Below are positions 23,671 to 33,671 of a stretch of 64,000 nt of DNA, one piece after another. Source of the stretch: Rhizopus sp. PT2906 (Eukaryota; Mucoromycota; Mucoromycetes; Mucorales; Rhizopodaceae); assembly GCA_025529335.1 (NCBI GenBank), contig JAMYHX010000002.1:186001-250000 (forward strand), given 5' to 3'. A model generated the notes under the pieces. That model saw only the letters and a list, made by a program, of their open reading frames with translations, was not told where the DNA came from and did not search any database. Each line of letters opens with the position of its first letter. The first letter of the stretch is position 1. The translations under genes and the position numbers were made by a program.

Positions 23671-24531
23671 ATGTCTAGCTTGACGCTACACATTGGAAAA
23701 GTTTTGTTGGAAGACGTCATAGGTAATGAGTAGAGGTAGCGCCCGTAGTATTAATCTAATTTCTGGTGCATGTAGTGTTTTCCATTTATTCTTAAGAGGC
23801 ATAACCTTAGCGGCAGTTGTTATTTGATGGTTAGACAGTTTAAGAGAGTTGTGGAAGAGACAAAGCCTAGTATTCCTGCCGACTGGAACTAATCTTCGGA
23901 TAACTTTTGGCCATTTTTATATTGTATATTAACTTATACATTGAATCTCATCAATATTGACCAAAAGCATACACATCAGAAGCAGCATATTGTAAGAAAG
24001 TCGAAACCCAACTTTATCACCAAGTATGTCACCAACTTCTTACAAAACATCATGTTTGCGTATCGAGACCATATACTTTTTCGTTGGGATACGTTTTCAG
24101 AAGTACATGATGAATCGAAAAAGAAGAAGCGCCCGAATTTCATCATATGCACCTCTGACGGTATTGAAGTCGGCTGTGGGGAAATCAAGCTGTCAGATAC
24201 CAACTTCAGTGATGTGGAAGAGGATCGTTGCCGGGCGCCAGAACACCTGAAAAAACAGCTGTACAAGCGGCTCCAGGTTGCTTCAGAGGAGATGGAGTTG
24301 TTGATGCTCGGGTTCTTTATTTTTGGCGAAGAACTTGAGTTGAGCAAGATGGAGTTTAAAGAAGGGAGGTATGAGTATTCCATTATCAAGCTGCTCAAAT
24401 TGCCGGCTATGCGTGCTACCTTTCAGCACATGGATGAGTCTCTCGAATTCTTACTTGAATTTTTTGACATGATCAAAAGTACTGTAGCTGAAAAGAACGG
24501 CTCCGTGAAGCCAACCATTTCTTTTGAATAA
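23671..24531 (+). CDS. Element-borne protein with PD-(D/E)XK-like motif, function unknown
   Basis: Sits inside the TIR element. The long frame 23968-24531 is certain to be open; two upstream exons are inferred: 23671-23722 (MSSLTLHIGKVLLEDVI) and 23835-23923, with GT-AG introns of 112 and 44 bp, joining in frame to about 234 residues. The core reads KKKKRPNFIICTSDGIEVG followed by CGEIKLS; the spacing of an acidic/amide residue, a hydrophobic strand and E-x-K resembles PD-(D/E)XK nuclease-fold proteins, although Asn replaces the first Asp. The C-terminal part is helical and acidic (EEMELLMLGFFIFGEELELS). I have an impression of similar orphan families in Mucorales genomes but cannot verify it. 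It is not a transposase. The first intron is long for this genome, so the upstream exons are the weak point. Confidence 0.55.
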
Positions 24532-24673
24532 AATTTTTTGTTTGACTAAACACAGTGCAGCTTTGTCAGTAATTCTAAACGACAAATCATTCAATGTTAT
24601 AATAAAAATTCTATCCTAATCGTTTTGAAGTCATTTTACTTATTTTGGTATTTCTCCTACTTCAAAAGGATAA

Positions 24674-24757
24674 AATTTCTAGACATAAAGGGACAATCAT
24701 TTTTTAGACTAGTGCCATTAATTTATTGGAAAGTGACAAAACTTAAGGTTCTCACTG
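24674..24757 (-). repeat. Right terminal inverted repeat, 84 bp
   Basis: Reverse complement of the left repeat with no mismatch; followed by TA at 24758-24759. Confidence 0.95.
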
Positions 24758-24979
24758 TATTCCTCAAAGATACTAAGGCTTGTGCGACAACGCATTCAAG
24801 AAATACGACATCAACTCACGCCTGGCAGTGTGGTGCTTCCATCAAAGTTAATTAAGCATGTGATGTAATTTAGGCATGATTGTAGCACCTTTAAGTGTGT
24901 ATTTACAAAAGAAAAAAATTTTAAACAGCATTTCTTTATCTATTTTCTCCCTTTTTCTTTCTTTTATTTTTATCGTTCA

Positions 24980-27900
24980 ATGATAGATCGTTCAATATCT
25001 ACTGCTAATTCTTGGTCTTCAGCTGTAAATAAATTTCAAATTCCGACACAAGATCATGAGCGTATAAACAGGTAACATCAGATAGATGATTTTCCATGAC
25101 AACTAATATCGATCCATTAGTGAACATAGAACGACAACTAAACTGATGCCACTACAAGATAATGAATCATCATCGACGCCAAGGAAGAGAAATAACTCAC
25201 TTATACCAGTGGAACTCATGATGAACACAACAGGTGAAGCAGGAAGAGAGTGTGCTGCTTTAGCAACTGTCTTTGGTGTACCCGAATATGTTGATTCGAA
25301 AATATTTTGGGAGCGACAGCTAGAGAGAACATCTGAAAACAACAAGTATGGCTATGTCGCTGTCAGTAATGTCTCAGTCATGAGTCGACCGTTGTCCAAT
25401 TCGCCACTATTGACCAATACGGAAGACATGGCACAAAGCCATGCCATCTCGTCCTACGTTGACTCTGTACTTGGACAGGTTGCCACGTTCAATCCTTCAC
25501 TGGGTCCTACTCCAACACCCACAAAAAGCTTCGCATTACCAAAAATTCCTAGCGTGAGCAAATTTAACGATATATTACCTGAAGACGAACAGGGCTCAGA
25601 ATTCATGTTTCCAGCTAATCCTTCTTCTATCATTATTCCATTCATGGTTCGATCAGAATCCTATTCATCAATCAACAGTGCTTATTCCTCTCTCCAGAAA
25701 GAAAAAATAAATCAACCCGCTGGCGAAGTTGATTCTAAAGAGGACCCCTTCATGCTTGGCACTCCAGAGATATTCGACTTTATTACTTCTGACGAAGATG
25801 AAAGATTCATTATATGGGGACCCGATCCAATCATACTCTCGTCCTCCATGGCAACAGCAACGAGTTTAACACCAGAGAGACCTTCTTCATATGCGACACT
25901 TTACAACAATCAACACAGTCGTCCTGAACTCAAGGGGTTCTCGTCCAACACGACATCAACTCTAATTCGTAGTAAGTCGGTTCAAAATGAAAAGAATGGT
26001 CGCTTTGGGTCTGTACGTCTCAGTGATTTACGAAAGCCTCTCAAGCATTCCTTATCGTCCATCACTCACAAAGACGGGGATAATAACAACAGCGGTCATA
26101 GTGGAGGCTCATTCTTGTTGAGGAAAGCATTTGGTATTAAAAGATCCAGCAAAACCTATTCAAATGACTCAGCGAGTATATCTACTGCTGACACAACAGC
26201 AGCCAGTATCCCAACTTCCTTGGCAGATATACCTAAAGTGATTGAAGCTGCAACAATACACAAACTTGTTGAAAAGCTAACGAATACGCTTGGTAATGAA
26301 CAAAAGAGGCAAAATACCGATTTGTAAAAGGCTCACTCTATACTAGATTACACTTTTATGACTGACTTCTTTTTGACTTATCGAGACTTCCTTCGTTCAG
26401 AAGAGCTCTGCCAGCTTTTGATATCAAGATTCACTTGGGCCTTACAGAACGATGAAGAAAATAGGCGTATTGTACGAATAAGGTAAAATCATGAAATATA
26501 GTGCAACCTTGGGAATTTCCTAAACAAGTATTCCAGAACATTCGTTGTCCTTCGACACTGGCTCAGTAATTACTTTGTTCACGACTTTATCGGCAACTAC
26601 AACCTGAGGAAACTGTTGACTGATTTCTTGAACAAACTTGCACGTCATCCGCTCGTCAAGACTTCACCACGAGATCAGCGAATTGTCAAGACACTCAAAC
26701 GAGTCGTACGTCGATTAAAAAAGTTGTACTACACACGCTCTTCTGCAGCATCGCGTGTCAAGATTATCGCACCACCACCCCCGACATTTGAACAGGAGCA
26801 AATGGGAGAGCTTGTACGTGCTAAACTTTCTCAAAATGTCATTCGTCGAAAAACAGCCATTCGCGTGGACATGAGTGGAGATCATCATGGGAACATGGCT
26901 GTGCAGGACGCACGCTATGCACCTGTTGTCGTTGTTGGCAGTGTTAACATGAAGACAAGCATGATTGAGTCTGGCGTAGAGTGTGCATCAAAATCATCTC
27001 AGTTGCGTCGATATCCATCACAAGTATCTGCACCGTCCGTGACGACAGCTCAGCATCCAGAGGAGTCCCTGTCTTATCACAGATACGACAAAAGTGCGGC
27101 TGAAATGCCTGAAGCCGAGACGAAATCACGTAGAGCAAGCTCAATTGCAAGCGCTGCTTCCGAAGATTCGTTAGAAAGTGAAATTAGCGCAGGGAAAACG
27201 ATACCTGACGAAACAGACGATGAGGACTGTCAGTCTCACCTACAAGATTCCTTTACAGAATACGACGAGCATGATCTTCATTGGCTCCGTGAACAACAAG
27301 AGACTATCGAATATTTTAAAGCATTGGCAAAACAACAGGAAGAAGAAAAGGAACAGCATCTATCTGACGAGAACGGCGCAGAATCATCTAAAGACGACAC
27401 CAAAACCAAGCCTTCGGAGCTTGCGAACCTCATAAAATCAGACATCACGAGCGAAAACTCAGCTCCACCCAGTCCTATAACACCAAATGATAATTCAACA
27501 GCGAATGAGCATTCTGTACGCCGTATACCTTCAGAAAAATGGTGCAGAGATTCGACCACGGATGACAACCGTCGATCCAAGCAAGAGTCGGACGTATCTA
27601 AAGCTTTACCTGAAGAATTATTGAAGGAATTGGAACCCGAAGAAGACACAGTGACGAGAAGCACAAGTCCGTTAGGCTTGTCAAGAAAACTGTCCAAGAA
27701 GAGCATCGAGCGACGAAAGAGCGAGAAAAATTTTCAGGATATTGTTTCAGGTCGGTCTTCAGCGGTTTCTTCGACAGCTACCTCTCCACATCTCATAGGG
27801 ACTGGTTCAAACCGTGACGTGCCCGAGATGCCTCCATTGTCACCAGAGATGTTTGGTGACGGTATTCCGGTTGCTGTATCCAACTCTAAAAAGAAGACAC

Positions 27901-29902
27901 TCAAAAAGAAGAAAAGTGGGCTAAAGAAGAAATCGTCATTTCAATCTTCAAAGAATGGCGTAGAGGAGTCTGCAGATACGTTTGCTGCTATACCGTACGA
28001 ACAAACAGAGGATCTGTCTCAAGAGCAAACAAAGCATCAGGATATAGGCAGTAACCAGCCGAGCAAGTCACCTTCAAAACGAAAGCTGACAAAAGCCATT
28101 TCAAAAGTGTTCAAGCAGAGTCAGCCTGAGGATACAACCAAAGACGAACCTGTCAGTTCTCCACAAAGCTCCCCAAATGAAAGCAACGTCCGACCAGTCT
28201 CGGAAGAAAATGCCAAAGAAAATGAAAAGCAAGAAGTAGGTGGCCGCTTTGTAAGCTTAATTGCTGAGCAACTCCGTAGCAATATCAGTCGTGATGATTT
28301 TGATATTGATTGTGAATGTCGCAAATGTACTGGAAACAAAAATTCTACAGAAATTTGTAAACGTTTCAGTGTGATGCTTATCCCTGATGAAGAGCGTAGA
28401 CGCAGCTTCGAGCTTAGAAGACGGCGTGGTGCAAGCGTTGATATGGGCAATCGTATGCCTGCTCATCCTCTTGACGACCCCTTCAGCAACCAACGAAGCA
28501 GCAAGACTTTTAATAATGGCCCTGTCTATCTCGGTCAGCTCGACACAAAATCCATTATTGAATCGTGCGCTGGTAATAAGGGAACCAGCACAACAATTCC
28601 ACGTATCGTTGATGATTCCGATGATGACCACAGTACTGTCAGTTTTACTCCTTCCGAAAAATCGATCCAGACAGAAGGGCAGGCAGGCTCCAGTAGAGCA
28701 GGAAGAGCGTCCATGGTGTCGAATAGCAATCCACGACGATCCAAGATTATGGAGCTTGATATCCCACCAGTATCTCCTGGTGATGAGACATATAATGGTG
28801 TTGGAAGATCGGTTATTGAAGGAATTAATATTCCACAGCACATCACCAGCAGAGGTTCATCTGGTAAAAGCTTCATCATGTCTTACCGTACGAGCAAGCT
28901 TGCCAGCCAGTTCTGCTTTATCGAACGTGATGTTTTAATTAAAGTAGGGTGGGAAGAACTGATTCATTGTAAATGGACAAAGATGGATGCTGATGGAAAA
29001 ATCAATCCAAACTATGCTGAGCCTCGAGATGATGCTTTGTTTGATGATGGTATGAATACCACTGCTATTAGTTACACAAGGCAGTCCGAAAAGAGGCGTG
29101 CTCAGGGTCAAGGTATTGAACATGTCATCCAGAGATTCAATACAGTCTGTCAGTGGGTGTCTTCTGAGATTGTACGAACGAAGAATATAAATGACCGAGT
29201 TAAGCTTATAGAGAAATTCATTCGACTCGCTATGGTAATTGCTTTTTAAAAAGTGGTCCTATCGTCAAACTAATTGCTCTATAGAAATGTAAACTCTATT
29301 CCAACTATGCTACTCTTGTCCAAATACTGCTGGGCCTTCAGAGTCCCGCCATTGCTCGTCTCGAAAAGACATGGTCAAAAGTCAGCGTCAAGTATCATAG
29401 ACAACTCAACAAGTTGACAGAATTCACATCCCCTATGAAGAACTGGAAGCATATCCGTGACAGTATGACGGAAGTGGCTGAGGAATACGGAAACTCACCA
29501 GCAGAAGTACAGGTAGAGATGCCGGGAACGAGTGCTGATAAGCAGAAATTCAAAAAGACAAGAATCAAGATCCCCTTTGGTGGATGTATACCTTTCCTTG
29601 GCATTTATCTTTCTGATCTAGTCTTCAACTCTGAAAAGCCAAAGTATTTGAAACCAAATCTAGAGAACCGCAGGATATATAATGCAAACACGACAAGGAA
29701 TCTTCCAGCTTGTCTTGATCAACCTTTGGTTAACTTTAGAAAATACAGAGTCATTGCTACTGTTATCAAGAGAGTGCTCATCTTTCAAGGATTAGCTACG
29801 CGATATTCGTTTGATGAAGATCCTATTTTGAAGGAAATGTGTAGGAGCCTTGAAGTACTTGACGCTGCAACAATAAGAGAGTTAAGTTCTCAAATTCAAT
29901 AA
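24980..29902 (+). CDS. RasGEF protein with Lte1-like split architecture
   Basis: Predicted guanine-nucleotide exchange factor for a Ras-family GTPase. Exons 24980-25071, 25121-26292, 26347-26482, 26537-29234, 29285-29902 give 1,571 residues. A RasGEF N-domain spans roughly residues 405-520 (LDYTFMTDFFLTYRDFLRSE ... VVLRHWLSNYFVHDFIGNYN). It is followed by about 700 residues of Ser/Glu/Lys-rich disordered linker, with the catalytic CDC25 domain at the C-terminus (SYRTSKLASQFCFIERDVL, KLIEKFIRLAMKCKLYSNYA across a splice, FGGCIPFLGIYLSDLVF, NFRKYRVIATVI). N-domain and catalytic domain separated by a long linker is the layout of yeast Lte1, a mitotic-exit regulator; typical Cdc25/Sos proteins keep them adjacent. 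The final PF.G..L.DL.F motif shows an intact catalytic domain. Confidence 0.88.
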
Positions 29903-30350
29903 TATGCTAATTTCACGCTGGAAGTGACTATAAATATTCTATATAACATATATACTATACATATTATTTATATTTTACTACAAACCATAATATATGTAAT
30001 CTAAACTTATCAATAACCATTTTTAATGCAACTGTCTTGTACTAATAACATGCTTGATGTCGTACTCTTAGTTTATTATCAAAGTTGTTCATTTTGTTTG
30101 ACTCTTTTTAACACAAGTATAGTGTATATGTAAACTTTTGTTAATACAACTCGCAAATCGTTCCGCCTAAGGAGAAAAACAATAAGGAGGGCATATCACA
30201 TAGCTGAGGCAATTGTGAAACACAAAAAGTCGTGCTTAAGGGACAGGCGCTTTTGTTCGTCTCCTTAACGAAAATGCAGTAGAGATAAAGCATTTAAATA
30301 GCCCCTCTCCCTTTCTTTTCTATTTGCCCTTCATCGACCTTTTTTTTCAT
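29903..30350. other. Intergenic, nothing recognised
   Basis: A+T-rich 3' flank of the RasGEF gene and short T/C-rich leader of the TBC gene (30304-30348). Confidence 0.4.
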
Positions 30351-32086
30351 ATGAGCCTCTTCGAAATAGATTACGTTTCTGGGGCTGCACACGAGCTTCG
30401 ATTAAAGCAACAGCAGGATCAGATAATGAAAGCTTTAAAAGAATTATCAATAAAAATAAAACAAGAGAGCCAAGAACCGCAAAAGCTGGTTATGAATTAC
30501 AGCGATATAGAACACGACAGCTGGTTAACTCTTGATAGCAGCTATACAACCCTTGGAGATAAAAATGGAAATTATTCGCCTTACTATGACAGCAACCAAG
30601 GACAGCATATAACAAAAAGGCGTCCGTCATCATCCTTGAGAAGCAGGCAGTGGTCTGCTTCCTCATGCAGTTATCGATCAAGGAGTATACCTTGTTGCTC
30701 CGTTTCAAGCACCCATACAACTAGTTACGATGACCATGACGAAAGCAAGAGTATAGAAAGCACTAAAGTAGAAAAGCCAAAAGATGAAAGGCAAGTAGTG
30801 AGCACACCGTTTAAACGATAACTCTTATTAACGTTCACCAGGGATGTGTATGGCTTCAAAAAGCCTACAAAATGGATAAATACTGATGCTCTAAGAGAAA
30901 TTGAACAGCGCAATGAAATTGTTATGGAAAGGCAGCTTGAAAAATGGCAGGAACTCACCCTGAATGCTGATGATTATTGGCCATCGATAGGACCTCAGCG
31001 TAAGTAGATATTCCCAAAAAGAAAGGGCGATTCTAATAAGGCTTTATGTTTTAGTTTTTCGTTTTGTTAAAGACGGAATACCTCGAGAGTTACGACCCAA
31101 GGTAGCCTTTTACAAATATAAAACATGGGGATTTTTCAATTAAAGGGAGTTTTGAACAGATTTGGATGCATTATAGTGGAGCCAGTAGAAAAAAGCTGGA
31201 AAACCAAGGACTGTATGCTTTACTTGTTAAGCAAGCAGAAGACGCAGGCAAATCCAATGAATACGCGGCTGTTATAGAAAGAGACCTTTGCCGGACGTTT
31301 CCAGACAACATTTATTTTGCAGACGATTCATCGACAAAGATACATATGCTGCGTAGAGTTTTGCTAGCATTCAGTATGCATTCGCCTGAAATAGGTTACT
31401 GTCAATCATTCAACTTTTTGGCAGGCTTGTTAATACTACTTTTGGACAGTGAAGAAGATGCATTCTGGATGATGCATACAATTGTCCATGATTACTTTCC
31501 AGAAGGCATGTTTGATACCAAAATGATTGGTGCAAATATAGAGCAAACAGTGCTTATGATGCTAGTGTATGAAAAGTTACCAGGTGTGTGGGCAAAGATA
31601 GCCAGTAGAAAGTGTTTTTGGGAATGTGAACAAGAAAATAACTTGCCTCCAATTACTCTTGTTACAAATCACTGGTTTATGACATTGTTTATCAATATTT
31701 TGCCTATTGAGACAGTCCTTTGCGTATGGGATTGCTTTTTTGTGTAAGAAGATGATATGAGACATAAGTATGATTATTTACTAGTAAATACTTAGGGGTA
31801 GTGGTTTCAAGGTTCTCTATCAAGCTGCATTAACAATTATCAAGATGAACGAAGAAAGTATATGGGAAGCAGAGGATTCAGTAGATGCTTTTCAAATACT
31901 TCAAAATGCACCGAAAAGGCTAACCGATGGTCGACATTTTATAGAGGTACACTGAAAGGAGTCAATCATATAATGCTAATAATATACATTTAGGTCATCT
32001 TTTCATCTCCAAGTATTAGCGACGATATAACAATGAAAGACATTAACAGAAGAAGAAGGCAGTTTCTTCAAAGAAAGAAAGAATAG
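30351..32086 (+). CDS. TBC-domain Rab GTPase-activating protein
   Basis: Predicted to speed GTP hydrolysis on a Rab GTPase in membrane traffic. Exons 30351-30790, 30842-30999, 31055-31101, 31160-31743, 31796-31946, 31994-32086 give 490 residues. The TBC domain (about 215-440) has FVKDGIPRELRPKIWMHYSG, the arginine finger IERDLCRTFPDN, the glutamine finger GYCQSFNFLAG, and WDCFFVGSGFKVLYQAALTI across a splice. Both catalytic fingers are present, so activity is likely. The N-terminal 150 residues are Ser-rich with a short coiled coil and no known domain. The first intron begins GC instead of GT (30791, GCAAGT), the only in-frame solution here. The 3' end converges on the ankyrin gene with 82 bp between. 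Confidence 0.9.
30791..30841 (+). other. GC-AG intron in the TBC gene
   Basis: Intron reads GCAAGT ... ACCAG, 51 bp, joining ERD in phase 2. No GT donor nearby preserves the frame into DVYGFKKP. Confidence 0.8.
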
Positions 32087-32168
32087 TTGTTTATGTTAAA
32101 GTATTTACACATAAAAGGGGGAATATCCTTTATTCGTTGGAATAATTAATATTACAATTGGTATGCAC

Positions 32169-33548
32169 TTATCGGTATGCTTTTGATTGCCTCACATCCC
32201 CAAAACTGCTTGCTCTTCGTCGCTCGATTTCTGAAAAGGAAGTTGGGCTTCCGCTGCTTTGTTGTTGTTGAAAGTAGTGCGGGCCTCGTGGGCTAGAAGA
32301 CATTAACTGAGCTCCTGTCATTGGTTGATTCATGAGCGAAGAGGAAGATGTAGAAGCGCGAGGGACAGGGGATTCATGACCAGGACAAGATGGTCCGCGT
32401 GAAATTGACGTTGAGCTTACGCCAAAGTGAGTCCCACTAGAATAAGATGAAGAATATGGAGCGTTCGTAAAGCTTTGCTGTCTCTGTGATGATGATATGG
32501 ATAATGAAGAATCATCATTGAAATGAGCTTGGGATATTTCTACAACAATAACAATACATTTAGCCTCGGTGTTTTACATATGTTTATACCACAACCTCTA
32601 AGATGATCTTGTATAGCTTTACTATAAGCATAGTCATAGGCAGTTGCACCGTCGTTGTTTCTTAAATCAACGTTACACCCTTCCGACTTTTTTCTAAATG
32701 CTTAATAAAGTTCATGCTTTCGTTATCTTCCTTACCACCAAGAGATCCATCACATTGACATGACCCCATGCTGCAGCATAATGTAGAGCAGAGTTTCCTT
32801 CATTATCAGTATGATCAAGATCAACAGGAACGGATAATAGAAACTAAAAGGGAATAAGTCATATTATTATTTTTTTATGCAGATGCATACGCCGACAATG
32901 GTTGTATTTCCATTTTGAGCTGCATATAAAAGTGCTGTCCATCCGTTTTTACTTATAGCATGAATACATTCTTTATACTTGTTAACATATAAAAAGAAGA
33001 TCTACAGTCGAATGAATTAGAATAAATAAACATCAAAAACAATGAAATATACCTCATTGTGATTATACATGGCTGCAATCATCAACACTGTGATTCCTTC
33101 ATTATCCTAATTTCATGTTATCTTTTGATATTATTTATGTTTACTGCTATTTACAACTGAAATGACTTCCTCTTCATGTCCAATCTCTAATAAATATTCT
33201 ACTACATTTACATGTCCACATTTTGCAGCATACATCAAGGTTGTGCTAGAGACAGGATAGATGAGTAAGAGTTTTATTAGTTAACAGGCTCTCTCTCTCT
33301 ATGTACTATCCGTTCTCCGGGTCAGGATTTTGTATGTTTACCACTTTCTTGACAAGTCGTTTCACGGCTGCAAGATTACCCTCTATAATATATATGTATA
33401 TAAGCAATCTATGTATATCATATCAACAACTCAAACCTTGTGCTGCCTTCCTTAGTCTAACAGCTGCTGTGTCTCTAATAACTGCAGCCCTCTGAAGATC
33501 AAAGAACGAATGAAGTGAGCCTACTCTGTCTTGAACATTCATATTCAT
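32169..33548 (-). CDS. Ankyrin-repeat protein with Ser-rich tail
   Basis: Eight exons on the minus strand: 33437-33548, 33307-33382, 33158-33245, 33053-33106, 32891-33001, 32736-32843, 32590-32693, 32169-32539; about 340 residues. Four to five ankyrin repeats are clear after splicing: NGYTTLMYAAKCGHVNVVEY, DNEGITVLMIAAMYNHNE, NGWTALLYAAQNGNTTIV, NEGNSALHYAAAWGHVNVMD, NNDGATAYDYAYSKAIQDHL. The tail is rich in Ser/Gln and holds ERRRASSF, a possible basophilic kinase site. Ankyrin proteins mediate protein binding; no partner can be named. One problem: at the 32736/32693 junction canonical splicing leaves the frame off by one base, and a run of six A's at the exon start would need to be five. Shares a 123-bp divergent promoter with the next gene. 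Confidence 0.82.
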
Positions 33549-33671
33549 TAAAGCAAAATAGGTAAAAAGGCATACGCCGGAGTTAAATAGTGCTTATTTC
33601 ACCCAAACACGTTTTCTATCCCTCCCTTATTCTTCTTCTCCTGTCAAAATAAAAAAGAAAGAGAGAGTGAA
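33549..33671. promoter_or_regulatory. Short divergent promoter between ankyrin and cofactor D genes
   Basis: Only 123 bp separate the two start codons, which face away from each other. The space contains T/C-rich sequence (33598-33645). Shared or overlapping promoter elements are inferred from spacing alone. Confidence 0.5.

Larger units (their letters stand above)
23120..24759. mobile_element. Intact TIR DNA element, 1,636 bp, with TA target duplication
   Basis: Bases 23122-23205 and 24674-24757 are perfect reverse complements over 84 of 84 positions, checked base by base. Each end begins CAGTGAGAACC and is flanked by TA (23120-23121 and 24758-24759), the insertion hallmark of the Tc1/mariner superfamily. 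Between the repeats I find no transposase motif (no DDE/DDD signature, no SPDLNPIE). The interior carries one probable gene at 23671-24531. Identity of the two repeats implies recent movement, presumably driven by a transposase elsewhere in the genome. Confidence 0.9.

Noticed and set aside
28257..28841. Minus-strand frame of 194 codons inside the RasGEF linker
   Set aside because: Antisense shadow of a Ser/Arg-rich linker; composition explains it, no homology seen.
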